This document shows, in pieces, positions 43,738 through 52,246 of a DNA stretch of 64,000 bases. The translations under genes were made by a program, and so were the position numbers. Under the pieces are notes generated by a model. It was given only the letters and a program-made list of their open reading frames with translations, did not search any database and was not told where the DNA came from. How positions within the stretch are numbered: position 1 is the first letter of the stretch; each line of letters starts with the position of its first letter. The DNA is from Kutzneria buriramensis (GTDB taxonomy: Bacteria > Actinomycetota > Actinomycetes > Mycobacteriales > Pseudonocardiaceae), in assembly GCF_043575855.1 (NCBI RefSeq), contig NZ_CP144375.1:7564001-7628000 (forward strand). Reading direction: 5' to 3'.

Positions 43738-44544
43738 GTGCTAGCCGCAGAATCCGAGGAACTCGTCAGGATCGCTGTCACCGTCGCCACGGAGGCCGCC
43801 GAGCTGGTCCGCAACGCACGCAGCCACGCTGTCACCCAGGTGGACACCAAGTCCAGCGAAACCGACGTGGTGACCGCCGCGGACCGCGCTTCCGAACAAC
43901 TGGTCCGCGACCGTCTGGCCCAACTGCGCCCCGGCGAACCGGTGCTGGGCGAGGAGGAGGGCGGCACGACGTCGCTGGGCGGCATGGTCTGGGTCGTCGA
44001 CCCGATCGACGGCACCGTCAACTATCTCTACGGCCTGCCGTTCTACGCCGTCTCCATCGCGGCCCAGCTCGACGGCGTGTCCGTGGCCGGCGCGGTGGTG
44101 GAGCCCGTCTCCGGCCGCGTCTGGACCGCCGCCCGGGGCGGCGGCGCCTTTCTTGACGGGCAGCCGCTGCGTGCCGCGGCGACCACTCGGCTGGAGCTGT
44201 CCCTGCTCGGCACCGGCTTCTCCTACGACCACTCGCGCCGGCTGCGGCAGGCCGACGCCGTCAACCGGATGCTCGGTCGGGTGCGCGACATCCGCCGCTG
44301 CGGCGCTGCGTCGCTCGACCTGTGCGCGGTCGCCGCCGGCTGGGAGGACGCGTACGTGGAGCACGGCCTGCACCGCTGGGACTGGGCCGCCGGCGGCCTC
44401 ATCGCCGAGGAGGCGGGCGCTGTAGTCCGATTCCCCGGCCCCGACGACGACGGTCTGGGCGAGGAGGCCACCTTCGCCGCCGCCCCCGGCATCGCCGACC
44501 AGCTCCGCGCGGCCCTGGTCGAAAGCGGCTTCGGCAAGGTCTGA
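43738..44544 (+). CDS. suhB: inositol monophosphatase family protein
   Basis: A 268-aa Mg-dependent, Li-sensitive-type phosphatase. Motif A is VLGEEEGGT with VWVVDPIDGTVNYLYGLPFY (two-metal ligands), motif B is LHRWDWAAGGLIAEEAGAVV. The equivalent Mycobacterium gene (Rv2701, suhB) makes inositol from inositol 1-phosphate for phosphatidylinositol and mycothiol. GTG 43738 has no ribosome binding site; TAACGT at 43714-43719 could be a -10, implying a very short leader. Ends at a copy of the palindromic element. Confidence 0.88.
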   Translation: MLAAESEELVRIAVTVATEAAELVRNARSHAVTQVDTKSSETDVVTAADRASEQLVRDRLAQLRPGEPVLGEEEGGTTSLGGMVWVVDPIDGTVNYLYGLPFYAVSIAAQLDGVSVAGAVVEPVSGRVWTAARGGGAFLDGQPLRAAATTRLELSLLGTGFSYDHSRRLRQADAVNRMLGRVRDIRRCGAASLDLCAVAAGWEDAYVEHGLHRWDWAAGGLIAEEAGAVVRFPGPDDDGLGEEATFAAAPGIADQLRAALVESGFGKV

Positions 44545-44579
44545 CCGGAGAAGTCCTCGCCGACTCCAGGCCCGGAGAC

Positions 44580-44732
44580 CGCGAGGCCCCGCCGACGCTT
44601 CGCCCGGTTACTGGATTTCGATCGCCCGCCACCCGACGCGCCCCACCACTCGGCCGATGCGGGCGATCGAAATCCAGCAAGGGCGAGGCGTCGGCCCCAA
44701 AGGGGCCGAGCACGCGCGCGCCAGCGCGCCAA
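44580..44732. repeat. 152-bp intergenic palindromic element, copy 2
   Basis: Nearly identical to 25976-26127, with a few substitutions and one extra base. Core arms 44608-44629 and 44659-44680 pair at 21 of 22 positions. Here the outer arms (GCCGACGCTTCGCCC with GGGCGAGGCGTCGGC) pair at 14 of 15. It fills the space between the convergent suhB and cei genes and abuts the cei stop codon exactly. Confidence 0.88.
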
Positions 44733-45443
44733 CTAACAGTGCACCGCGCGGGCGGCGTTGATCAGGTCGGCGCTCACGGGCGGCTGGCCGGTGGGCTGCG
44801 ACAGCTGGCCACCTTGCGCCGGTGGCTGCTTCTGGGCCCACGCGGCGAGCTGCTGGAGCACCTGCTTCGCGCTGGAGTTGACCTTGAACTCGTCGTACTT
44901 GGTGCCGACGGCCAGGTCGACGGTGCTGTCCTGGCGTTCGTCGCGCACCAGCTCGGCGCACGGCTCGACGATGCTCAGCGTGCGGGCGCCGGCGACGCCG
45001 TTGGGGCCGAACCGGATCTGGGCGCGGCACTTCATGTCGCCGGCCACGTAGACCGGGTCGTTGGCCGGGTCGCCGGCGGTGCCGAAGCCGGCGGCGGTGA
45101 CCGCGGCGTTCACGATCGACGCCTGGTTGCGGGTGTTGCTGGCGTTGTAGACGCGCACCTGCACCTGGGCGGCCGGGGCGGGCGCGGTCTTGTCCAGGGC
45201 GTCGTGCGCGAGGACGGTGCCGAGCTTGGGTGCGGGCGTCGCCGGCGGGGTGGCGCCGGAGGGCGCCGGGCCCGGGTTGTTGCAGTGCACGGCGGCGTCG
45301 ACGTCGTCGGTGGTGTTCATGACCTTGACCCAGATGAAGCCGGCCACCACCGCCAGGACGGCGAACAGGACCATGGCGGGCCACGGTCGCCGCTTCCGGT
45401 ACAGCGGCTTGGCCTTCCCCCTGACCCCGCCAACGGCAGTCAC
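44733..45443 (-). CDS. cei: envelope integrity protein Cei (LytR_C domain)
   Basis: A 236-aa protein: basic N-terminus (KAKPLYRKRRPWPA), one TM helix (MVLFAVLAVVAGFIWVKVM), an extracytoplasmic Pro/Ala linker and a LytR_C domain (VQVRVYNASNTRNQASIVNA, AAGFGTAGDPAND, CRAQIRFGPNGVAGARTLSI, VEPCAELV). It is the orthologue by position of M. tuberculosis Rv2700 (Cei), needed for cell envelope integrity. Cysteines in VHCNN, MKC, EPC and the C-terminal VHC could pair outside the cell. GTG 45443 follows GAGGAGGG. Confidence 0.88.
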   Translation of the reverse strand: MTAVGGVRGKAKPLYRKRRPWPAMVLFAVLAVVAGFIWVKVMNTTDDVDAAVHCNNPGPAPSGATPPATPAPKLGTVLAHDALDKTAPAPAAQVQVRVYNASNTRNQASIVNAAVTAAGFGTAGDPANDPVYVAGDMKCRAQIRFGPNGVAGARTLSIVEPCAELVRDERQDSTVDLAVGTKYDEFKVNSSAKQVLQQLAAWAQKQPPAQGGQLSQPTGQPPVSADLINAARAVHC

Positions 45444-45956
45444 GTCCCCGCCCTCCTCGACCCCGACCGACGCGACGCGTCGTGACTGGTGAACCCCGAC
45501 GACACCCCGGCCGTCGCCTGTGATCAGCCTAGGCGTTGCCGACGAGTGGCGTCGGCCGGCACCGCCGTCCGTGTCCGGTCCGTGTCCGATCGCCGCCCGC
45601 CGTCGCGTAACGCGATCGACCGTGCGCGCACCGTCAGGTCCCACCTGCGCCGATCGCATCACGTGCGGGCCGTCGGGGCAAGGGGTTTCCCGCCGGAATT
45701 CCCCCGCCGTGCGGGTCGATCCCGCCAGCTAGGACCACGGATGGGTGAGTGTGTGCGTAGACCCTTGCGCGATGGGCTACCATCCACGCGCTCCGAGCCA
45801 CTGAGGGTGCGGCTGGAATCGCTTGACGATCATGGGTGGCAGCCGGCCTGGAGCGAGACCTCCGTCACTCACGGCGGCGGGCACAAATTGGGGCCCTGGA
45901 ACGTTGACCAGCGGCACGAACACAGTCTGAATTGTGACTGCAGGGGTGAAAGAAGT
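45444..45956. other. 513-base divergent region between cei and the DUF4193 gene
   Basis: Long reading frames cross it but lack ribosome binding sites and family features, so I treat it as non-coding. It must contain the promoters of cei and of the DUF4193 gene. No convincing -10/-35 pair, hairpin or RNA motif was found. Confidence 0.5.
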
Positions 45957-46256
45957 ATGGCGACCGACTACGACGCTCCGCGCCGGAGCCAGGACGACGA
46001 CCTGGCCGAGGACTCCCTCGAGGAGTTGAAGGCGCGGCGCAACGAGACGCAGTCCGGCGTGGTCGACGTCGATGTGGATGCGCCGGATGAGAACTTCGAG
46101 CTGCCAGGTGCCGACCTGTCGAACGAGGAACTCACTGTCAAGGTGCTGCCGAAGCAGGCTGACGAGTTCACCTGTTCCAGCTGTTTCCTGGTGCACCACC
46201 GGAGTCGACTGGCCGAGGAGCACAACGGGCAGTTGATCTGCCGGGACTGCGCCTGA
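45957..46256 (+). CDS. DUF4193 zinc-ribbon protein
   Basis: A 99-aa acidic protein: MATDYDAPRRSQDDDLAEDS, ARRNETQSGVVDVDVDAPDE, FELPGADLSNEELTVKVLPK, then a zinc ribbon EFTCSSCFLVHHRSRL with ICRDCA at the end. This is the actinobacterial DUF4193 family (Rv2699 orthologue), highly conserved and of unknown function, often highly expressed. ATG 45957 has GAAAGAAG upstream. Confidence 0.92.
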   Translation: MATDYDAPRRSQDDDLAEDSLEELKARRNETQSGVVDVDVDAPDENFELPGADLSNEELTVKVLPKQADEFTCSSCFLVHHRSRLAEEHNGQLICRDCA

Positions 46257-46271
46257 GCTGGCGCGATCGGA

Positions 46272-46297
46272 CGGCGCGCGGGAGGCACCTCGCGCCG
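46272..46297. terminator. short GC hairpin between convergent genes
   Basis: CGGCGCG (46272-46278) and CGCGCCG (46291-46297) form a 7-bp stem with a 12-nt loop between the convergent DUF4193 and DUF3093 genes. Weak compared with other hairpins in the window. Confidence 0.35.
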
Positions 46298-46325
46298 CCG
46301 GCGCGGCACTCGGGCGTTCTGGGGG

Positions 46326-46796
46326 TCAGTTGTGCAGTATGGCGGCCAGCTTGTCCGCGTTGCGGACGCTGAACAGCCAGTACGGGGTCGGATCCGCCGG
46401 GTCGTTCAGGTAGACCCGGAGGACCGGCCCGACCCAGCCGCGGTGCGCGACGAACGCCGCGGGATCCAGGTCCGGGCCGAGCGCCTTGCGCTTGGCCTTG
46501 GCCGGGATCACCTCGACCTCGTCCACGAAGCGCAGCGGCACGTGGGCGTCGCCCACCCAGAGCTCGTCGTCGACGACCCTGACGGTGGCGCGGCCCAGCC
46601 ACAGCATCACCCCGATCACCAGCGGCACGGTGATCAGGTAGGGCAGCCATGCCCGCACGCCGGGGTAGCCCATGTGCACCTCGGCCGCCATCAGCACGGC
46701 CGCGATCACCGGCAGCGGCCAGCCCCACCACGGCACGTACAGCCGCTCGGCGAACACCGGCTTGGTCTTTGCCACCGCACTCACGCTCTCGGTCAC
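46326..46796 (-). CDS. DUF3093 membrane protein
   Basis: A 156-aa protein with two TM segments (WGWPLPVIAAVLMAAEVHMG and YLITVPLVIGVMLWLG) followed by a beta-rich domain (VVDDELWVGDAHVPLRFVDE, HRGWVGPVLRVYLNDPADPT, YWLFSVRNADKLAAIL). It matches DUF3093 (Rv2698 position). GTG 46796. It is divergent from dut with only 24 nt between starts. Confidence 0.9.
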   Translation of the reverse strand: MTESVSAVAKTKPVFAERLYVPWWGWPLPVIAAVLMAAEVHMGYPGVRAWLPYLITVPLVIGVMLWLGRATVRVVDDELWVGDAHVPLRFVDEVEVIPAKAKRKALGPDLDPAAFVAHRGWVGPVLRVYLNDPADPTPYWLFSVRNADKLAAILHN

Positions 46797-46820
46797 GGCA
46801 CCAGGGTAGTGTCACGCGCC

Positions 46821-47315
46821 GTGTCGAGCGTGCAGGTCCTCCTCTCCCGAATCGATCCCGGCGTCCCGGTGCCGTCCTATGCCACGGCCGGCGACGCGGG
46901 CGTCGATCTGGTGACGACCTCGGACGTCGTCCTGGCGCCGGGCGAGCGGGCCGTGCTGGGCACCGGTGTGGCCATCGCGCTGCCGGTCGGCTACGCCGGC
47001 TTCGTGCACCCCCGCTCGGGCCTGGCCGCCCGGGTCGGCCTCAGCGTGGTGAACACGCCCGGGACCATCGACGCGGGCTACCGCGGCGAGATCAAGGTGT
47101 GCCTGATCAACCACGACCTCCGCGAGCCGATCGAGCTGCGCCGGGGGGACCGCATCGCGCAGCTCGTCGTGCAGCGCGTCGAGCACGTGGTCTTCGAGGA
47201 GGTCGACCAGCTGCCCGCCTCCGAGCGGGGCGCCGGCGGCTACGGATCCACCGGCGGGCACGCGGTGCTCGCGGCCGCGGCGGGAGCCGGGGCCCAGCAG
47301 GGGACGAAGGAGTAA
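46821..47315 (+). CDS. dut: deoxyuridine 5'-triphosphate nucleotidohydrolase (dUTPase)
   Basis: A 164-aa trimeric dUTPase that hydrolyses dUTP to dUMP and pyrophosphate. Motif 1 AGDAGVDL, motif 2 PRSGLA, motif 3 NTPGTIDAGYRGEIKVCLIN, motif 4 RRGDRIAQLVV, motif 5 RGAGGYGSTG (P-loop-like). Complete. GTG 46821 has no Shine-Dalgarno sequence; TAGTGT (46807-46812) is placed as a -10 that would start the mRNA at or next to the start codon, so it may be leaderless. Followed 4 nt later by the DUF3710 gene. Confidence 0.95.
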   Translation: MSSVQVLLSRIDPGVPVPSYATAGDAGVDLVTTSDVVLAPGERAVLGTGVAIALPVGYAGFVHPRSGLAARVGLSVVNTPGTIDAGYRGEIKVCLINHDLREPIELRRGDRIAQLVVQRVEHVVFEEVDQLPASERGAGGYGSTGGHAVLAAAAGAGAQQGTKE

Positions 47316-47319
47316 CGGG

Positions 47320-47964
47320 ATGTTCGGCAAGCGCGGCAAGCGCGGGCGGCACCATGTCAGCAAGGACAGCGGCCGCCTGGGGGTACCGAACTACGACGTC
47401 GCCGAGGAGCCCGAGGACGAGGGCCCGCTGACGACCGGCCCCTTCGACGAGGAGGACGCGCCGCAGGACGGGCTGTCCCGGCTGGACCTGGGGTCCGTGC
47501 GGGTGCCCGTGCCCGACGGCGCCCAGCTCCAGGTCGAGGTGGACCCGTCCGGGCCGGTCCGGGCCGTGCACCTGGTGACGCCGATCGGGCAGGTCACCGT
47601 CAGCGCGTACGCCGCGCCCCGGGGCGGCGGCCTGTGGCCGGAGATCTGCGAGGAGCTGGTCACCCAGCTGCGCGCCGACGGGGCGCGGGTGATCAAGGAG
47701 TCCGGCGAGTGGGGGACCGAGCTCGCCGCCACCGCCAACAACGTCGTGCTGCGGTTCATCGGCGTGGACGGGCCGCGGTGGATGCTGCGCGGCGTCGTCG
47801 CCGGGCCCGGTGAGCACAACGTCATCGCCTCCGAGCTGCTGCGCAACGTCGTCCGGGGCACCGTGGTCGTCCGCGGCACCGGTCCACAGCCCGTGCGGAC
47901 CCCGCTGCCCGTCGAGCTGCCGCCGGCGATCGCCCAGCACATCCAGGCCCAGCAACAGGGCTGA
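47320..47964 (+). CDS. DUF3710 protein
   Basis: A 214-aa soluble protein with a basic N-terminus (MFGKRGKRGRHH), an acidic stretch and then the DUF3710 core: GSVRVPVPDGAQLQVEVDPS, AVHLVTPIGQVTVSAYAAPR, LWPEICEELVTQLRADGARV, GEWGTELAATA and VIGVDGPRWMLRGVVAGPG-like FIGVDGPRWMLRGVVAGPGE. Conserved downstream of dut throughout actinobacteria (Rv2696); function unknown. Cotranscribed with dut. Confidence 0.92.
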   Translation: MFGKRGKRGRHHVSKDSGRLGVPNYDVAEEPEDEGPLTTGPFDEEDAPQDGLSRLDLGSVRVPVPDGAQLQVEVDPSGPVRAVHLVTPIGQVTVSAYAAPRGGGLWPEICEELVTQLRADGARVIKESGEWGTELAATANNVVLRFIGVDGPRWMLRGVVAGPGEHNVIASELLRNVVRGTVVVRGTGPQPVRTPLPVELPPAIAQHIQAQQQG

Positions 47965-47965
47965 C

Positions 47966-48802
47966 GTGCTCTCCCAGTCGACGGTCGACCGGCTTCGCGG
48001 CCGGTTCGGGCCGGAGGTCCAGCCGTGGCTCGACGGCGTGCCGACCCTGGTGGCGCGGCTGTCCGCGCGCTGGGGCCTGGAGGTCGCGGCCAGGATGACC
48101 GGCGGCACGTCCGTGACGTTCCGCTGCCGCCGGTCCGACGGCTCCGGCGCGTACCTCAAGCTCACGCCCGACCCCGACGTCTTCGCCACCGAGGCCGCCG
48201 CCCTGCGGGCCTGGTCCTCGTCGCCGGCCGTCGTGTCGCTGCTCGACGTCGCCGACGAGGACAACGCCCTGCTCATCGAGGCCCTGGAGCCCGGCACCCC
48301 GCTGGCCGACTGGCGGCCCGCCGCCGACCTGCTCGCCTCGCTCCGCGACGTGCCGCCGCCCACCGGCTTCCCCACCGTCGCCGACCGCGTCGACTTCATG
48401 TACGACCTGGCCCGCCGCCGCAATCCCGGTGTGCCCGGCGAGCTGCTCGACGGCTCCCACGCCGCCGCCCGCCGCCTCGCCGACACCGGCTCCGTCGTGC
48501 GGCTGGTGCACGGCGACCTCCACCCCGCCAACGTCCTGTTGGGCGCCCGCGGCTACGTCGCCATCGACCCCCGGCCCTGCCTCGGCGACCCCGACCTGGA
48601 CGTCGTCGACTGGGCGTTCCTCGACGTCACCACCGTCGACCAGCTCCGGTCCCGCGTCGCCGGGCTCCGGGTCCTCGACGAGGACCGCGCCTTCGAGTGG
48701 TCGCGGGCGCTGGCCGTGCTCCTGCTGATGTCCCATGTCCGGCGCGGCATCGACGACGCCCAGACGCCCCTGTTCAGGCAGCTGGCGGAGACCCTCGTCT
48801 AG
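47966..48802 (+). CDS. APH(6)/hydroxyurea-type small-molecule phosphotransferase
   Basis: A 278-aa kinase of the aminoglycoside/hydroxyurea phosphotransferase family. A nucleotide-binding lobe (MTGGTSVTFRCRRSDGSGAY with LKLTPD) is followed by EALEPGTPLADWRP, the catalytic loop RLVHGDLHPANVLLGARGYV and the metal site AIDPRPCLGDPDLDVVDWAF. The streptomycin 6-kinase group shares HGDLHxxN and IDP. A resistance role is possible but the substrate is unknown. It begins 1 nt after the DUF3710 stop, inside an otherwise conserved core operon, and overlaps the convergent hydrolase gene by 29 nt. Confidence 0.8.
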   Translation: MLSQSTVDRLRGRFGPEVQPWLDGVPTLVARLSARWGLEVAARMTGGTSVTFRCRRSDGSGAYLKLTPDPDVFATEAAALRAWSSSPAVVSLLDVADEDNALLIEALEPGTPLADWRPAADLLASLRDVPPPTGFPTVADRVDFMYDLARRRNPGVPGELLDGSHAAARRLADTGSVVRLVHGDLHPANVLLGARGYVAIDPRPCLGDPDLDVVDWAFLDVTTVDQLRSRVAGLRVLDEDRAFEWSRALAVLLLMSHVRRGIDDAQTPLFRQLAETLV

Positions 48803-49490
48803 CCGCGGACGCCTGCCAGGCGGCGACGGCGGCTCGGCCCAGGGCGGAGCGGTCGGCGCCGAAGTCGGCGAACGAGAGGGAGCGGAGCTCGGCGCCGGGG
48901 ATGGCGGCGGCCCACTCGGCGGCGATGGCGGTGGGGTGCAAGGGGTCGTCGCGGACGGCGACGACGCCGACGGGGATGTCCAAAACGGACAGCCGGGACA
49001 GGACCGGCGCGGGACGGTCGGCGGCGGCCAGCAGGGAGTCGGCGAGGCCGGCCCCGTGCCGGCGCCAGGCGCGGTTGAGCTCCGCGGCAAGCCACGGAGG
49101 AACGTCGGAAATGGCGGCCAGGGTGGCGTCGAGGCCGTCACGGCGGACGGCGGCAGCCGAGTAGCGGGCGGCGACGGCGGCGGGGCAGTCGCCGGGGGAG
49201 CCGTGCCAGCCGGGCATGGCGAGCAGCAGGCCGGCGCAGTGATCCGGATGTGCCAAAGCCCACTCGGCGGCGAGGTGCGCGCCGAAGGAGATGCCGCCGG
49301 CGAGGACCCGCCCGTGCAGAGCGGACGCGGCGTCCAGGCAAGCGAGGTGTGAAAGGCCCAAACCGGGCCCTGGAACCGGTTCCGGGGCGACCAGCGCCAC
49401 ACCGGCGGCGGCCAGTGGGGAGGCGAAGACCGAACGGATGAAAACGTCATCCGATCCGGTTCCGGGCAGCAGGACGGCCGTCTCGGTCAC
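48774..49490 (-). CDS. alpha/beta hydrolase-like protein
   Basis: A 238-aa protein with N-terminal AVLLPGTGSDDVF, a nucleophile elbow GGISFGAHLAAEWAL (G-x-S-x-G), LLLAMPGWHGSPGD, a later DIPVGVVAVRDDPLHP that can supply the acid, and a possible His before the end. It occupies the position of the Rv2695-type gene between DUF3710 and the OB-fold gene. Substrate unknown. Its 3' end overlaps the phosphotransferase gene by 29 nt on the other strand. GTG 49490. Confidence 0.75.
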   Translation of the reverse strand: MTETAVLLPGTGSDDVFIRSVFASPLAAAGVALVAPEPVPGPGLGLSHLACLDAASALHGRVLAGGISFGAHLAAEWALAHPDHCAGLLLAMPGWHGSPGDCPAAVAARYSAAAVRRDGLDATLAAISDVPPWLAAELNRAWRRHGAGLADSLLAAADRPAPVLSRLSVLDIPVGVVAVRDDPLHPTAIAAEWAAAIPGAELRSLSFADFGADRSALGRAAVAAWQASAARRGSPPAA

Positions 49491-49597
49491 ATCGCCAGAT
49501 CTTGCCGGTTCGGACGCGGTTCGCCGACCCCGCGCACGGTTACCCTGGCGAGTGAACGGCCCGGCGTGGGGGCCAAAAGCGCATAGGAGCGCGGGAG

Positions 49598-49975
49598 ATG
49601 GCGAGCACCAGGGGCGGTTACTGGAATCGTCTCGTACGCCGACTGACCAGCGACGTCACCGAGTTGGACGCCGACGATCTGTCGCGCGAGGTCGACGCCG
49701 TCGGCGCGCAGCGGGCGTGCGACTGCCAGTCCGGCGAGGAGGTCACCGTCCTCGGCCGGCTGCGCAGCGTGGAGCTGTGTCCCCGGGACGCGGCCGCGAC
49801 GCTGGAAGCCGAGCTGTACGACGGCACCGAGGGCGTGACGCTAGTCTGGCTCGGCCGGCGCCGGATCGCCGGCATCGAGCCTGGGCGCACCATCAAGGCC
49901 CGGGGTCGGATCGCGGTCCGCGACGGCCGCAAGGTGCTCTACAACCCCTACTACGAGTTGCAGACGACTTCATGA
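49598..49975 (+). CDS. OB-fold nucleic acid-binding protein
   Basis: A 125-aa protein: an N-terminal helical part (RGGYWNRLVRRLTSDVTELD) and an OB-fold (EEVTVLGRLRSVELCPRDAA, LEAELYDGTEGVTLVWLGRR, IAGIEPGRTIKARGRIAVRD, LYNPYYELQ). It corresponds to Rv2694 in the conserved core and resembles the wedge-type OB domains of RecG-like proteins. ATG 49598 follows GCGGGAG. Overlaps the DUF3159 start by ATGA. Confidence 0.85.
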   Translation: MASTRGGYWNRLVRRLTSDVTELDADDLSREVDAVGAQRACDCQSGEEVTVLGRLRSVELCPRDAAATLEAELYDGTEGVTLVWLGRRRIAGIEPGRTIKARGRIAVRDGRKVLYNPYYELQTTS

Positions 49976-50694
49976 GCGAACAGCCGGCCCCCACGTCCGG
50001 GGACGAGGCCGAAGACGACGGAAAACCGACGCCGACCCTGCTGGAGCAGATGGGCGGCATCAGCGGCCTCATCTACTCCTCGGTCCCCATCGTGGTCTTC
50101 GTGCTGGTCAACTACATCTTCGACTGGCAGCCCGCGCTGTGGGCGGCGGTCGGCGTCGCGGTGGCGATCGCCGTGCTGCGGCTGGTCCGCCGCGAGCCGC
50201 TCCAGCCGGCGATCTCGGGCCTGTTCGGCATCGCCGTGGCCGCCTTCATCACCATTCGCACCGGCTCGGCCAAGGGCTTCTTCGCCTTCGGCATCTGGAG
50301 CAGCCTGGTCTACTGCGGCGCCTTCCTGATCTCGGCGCTGGTCCGCTGGCCGCTGGCCGGCGTGATCTGGTCCACGCTGAACAACACCGGCTTCAAGTGG
50401 CGGTCCGACAAGACCGCCCGCCTGTACTACGACATCGCCACGCTGGTCTGGATCCTGGTCTTCGGCTCCAAGTTCGTCGTCCAGCAGTGGCTCTACGACC
50501 AGAACAACGTCGGCCTGCTGGGCCTGGCCCGCATCGCCATGGGCTACCCGCTGACGGCCATCGCCATCGCCGTCACGGTGTGGGCCGTGCGCAAGGCCGA
50601 CAAGCGCCTGGCCGAGCTGAACGCCGGCGAACAGCCCCCTGGCGGGCAGCCGGAGCACCCGCCACGGCCGGCCCAGGAAGAACCCGCCACCTGA
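49972..50694 (+). CDS. DUF3159 integral membrane protein
   Basis: A 240-aa protein with about six TM segments: MGGISGLIYSSVPIVVFVLV, ALWAAVGVAVAIAVLRL, ISGLFGIAVAAFITIR, LVYCGAFLISALVRWPLAGV, YYDIATLVWILVFGSKFVVQ, PLTAIAIAVTVWAV. The order matches DUF3159 (Rv2693). A Pro-rich cytoplasmic tail ends it. Coupled to the OB-fold gene and followed by a 20-bp perfect hairpin. Function unknown. Confidence 0.9.
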   Translation: MSEQPAPTSGDEAEDDGKPTPTLLEQMGGISGLIYSSVPIVVFVLVNYIFDWQPALWAAVGVAVAIAVLRLVRREPLQPAISGLFGIAVAAFITIRTGSAKGFFAFGIWSSLVYCGAFLISALVRWPLAGVIWSTLNNTGFKWRSDKTARLYYDIATLVWILVFGSKFVVQQWLYDQNNVGLLGLARIAMGYPLTAIAIAVTVWAVRKADKRLAELNAGEQPPGGQPEHPPRPAQEEPAT

Positions 50695-50710
50695 GCCGCC
50701 CCCGAACGCC

Positions 50711-50757
50711 GTGAAGGGGGCCTTCCTCGCATTCAACGCGAGGAAGGCCCCCTTCAC
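50711..50757. terminator. 20-bp perfect hairpin
   Basis: Arms 50711-50730 and 50738-50757 are exact reverse complements with a 7-nt loop, between the convergent DUF3159 and TrkA genes; a typical bidirectional terminator of this genome. Confidence 0.85.
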
Positions 50758-50768
50758 CGCACAGAGCC

Positions 50769-51428
50769 TCAGGCGAGGCCGAGAGCCGTCCGGATCTCCT
50801 GCTCCACGTCCGCCGACGCCACGAACAGCAGCTCGTCGCCCTGCTCGAACGGGTCGTCCGGCTGCGGCACGATGACCCGCCCGCCGCGCAGGATGGTCAC
50901 CAGCGCCGCGTCCCGGGGCAGCGCGAGCTCGCTGACGGCCTGCCCGGCCAGCGCGGTGTCGTGCGGCAGAGTGATCTCCACCAGGTTGGCCTGGCCCTGG
51001 CGCAGCGTCATCAGCCGCACCAGGTCGCCGACGGTCACGGCCTCCTCGACCATGGCGGCCAGCATGCGCGGCGTGGACACGGCCACGTCCACGCCCCACG
51101 CCTCGGTGAACAGCCACTCGTTGGTCGGGTCGTTGACCCGGGCCACCACGCGCCGGACCGCGAACTCCGTCTTGGCCAGCAGCGACACCACCAGGTTGAC
51201 CTTGTCGTCGCCGGTGGCGGCGATGACCACGTCGCACAGCTGGATGCCGGCGTCCTCCAGCGAGGACAGCTCACACGCGTCGGCGTGCACCCACTCGGCC
51301 TGCTCGACGGTGCTGGGCTCGAAGTGCGCCGCGTCCCGCTCGATCAGCATCACCTCGTGGCTGCTGCCGAGCAGCTCCTGGGCGATGGACCGGCCGACGG
51401 CGCCGGCGCCCGCGATCGCGATCCGCAT
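50769..51428 (-). CDS. ceoC: TrkA-like potassium regulatory protein (CeoC)
   Basis: A 219-aa RCK protein: RCK_N Rossmann domain starting MRIAIAGAGAVGRSIAQELL (GxGxxG), acid-ended strand VMLIERD, IAATGDDKVNLVVSLLAKT, then an RCK_C domain (LVEITLPHDTALAGQAVSEL, ALVTILRGGRVIVPQPDDPF, GDELLFVA). It gates a K+ transporter in response to nucleotides. The second of two overlapping trkA genes (TGATG with the upstream gene). Confidence 0.9.
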   Translation of the reverse strand: MRIAIAGAGAVGRSIAQELLGSSHEVMLIERDAAHFEPSTVEQAEWVHADACELSSLEDAGIQLCDVVIAATGDDKVNLVVSLLAKTEFAVRRVVARVNDPTNEWLFTEAWGVDVAVSTPRMLAAMVEEAVTVGDLVRLMTLRQGQANLVEITLPHDTALAGQAVSELALPRDAALVTILRGGRVIVPQPDDPFEQGDELLFVASADVEQEIRTALGLA

Positions 51429-52093
51429 CAGTGGCTCTCCTCGGGTGCCTGGCCCGCCGCCGCGGTGACCTCGGTGATGGTGCCGGACAGGGCGGCGACG
51501 TAGATCTCGTCGTCGGCCTGCACGACGGTGCTCGGCTCGGGCAGCACGCCGGTGCCGAAGCGCATGATGAACGCCACCCGCGCGCCGACCGTCTCCTGGA
51601 GCTCCGCGACCTTGCGGCCGACCCAGCCCTCGTGCACCGGCAGCGGCAGCACCGCCACCGAGCCGGACGGGTCGCGCCAGGCCGCGGCCTGCCCCTCGGG
51701 CACGAGCATGCGCAGGAAGCGGTCGGTGGCCCACGGCACCGTCGCCACCGTCGGGATGCCCAGTCGCTCGTAGACGGCCGCCCGCTTGGGGTCGTAGATG
51801 CGGGCGACGACGTGCTGGACGCCGAACGTCTCGCGGGCCACCCGGGCCGCGATGATGTTCGAGTTGTCGCCGCTGGACACGGCGGCCAGCGCGCCGGCCC
51901 GCTCGATGCCGGCGGCGACCAGCACCTGCCGGTCGAATCCGTTGCCCACGACCTGCTGGCCGTGGAAATCGCTGCCGAGCCTGCGGAAGGCCTGGCCGTT
52001 CTTGTCGATGACGGCAACCTGGTTGCCCAGACGCTCGAGCGCCTTGGCCAGCGATGCCCCCACGCGGCCGCAGCCCATGACCACCACGTGCAC
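51428..52093 (-). CDS. ceoB: TrkA-like potassium regulatory protein (CeoB)
   Basis: A 221-aa RCK protein: MHVVVMGCGRVGASLAKALE, VAVIDKN, GALAAVSSGDNSNIIAARVA, VVARIYDPKRAAVYERLG, then RCK_C (VAVLPLPVHEGWVGRKVAEL, PSTVVQADDEIYVAALSG). First gene of the ceoB-ceoC pair, orthologous by position to Rv2691/Rv2692. GTG 52093 follows GGAGGAGG. It is divergent from the KimA-like transporter gene, which it may regulate at protein level. Confidence 0.9.
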   Translation of the reverse strand: MHVVVMGCGRVGASLAKALERLGNQVAVIDKNGQAFRRLGSDFHGQQVVGNGFDRQVLVAAGIERAGALAAVSSGDNSNIIAARVARETFGVQHVVARIYDPKRAAVYERLGIPTVATVPWATDRFLRMLVPEGQAAAWRDPSGSVAVLPLPVHEGWVGRKVAELQETVGARVAFIMRFGTGVLPEPSTVVQADDEIYVAALSGTITEVTAAAGQAPEESH

Positions 52094-52246
52094 GAATCGT
52101 CCTCCTCCGCGATGCGCGCTGCACGGTACCTGGCGGCGGTGACGGCGGTCCCCCGCAACCCCCCAATGCACCAATGGACCGGTTTGTTCCCCAACCTACA
52201 GACGACTGCTCCGAAGTGGTGACCGCCTCGCCTACGCTGTGCCGTT

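Noticed and set aside
45489..45956. In-frame extension upstream of the DUF4193 protein
   Set aside because: The DUF4193 family starts at MATDYD, which has its own ribosome binding site; the extension is Arg-rich and unlike any family.
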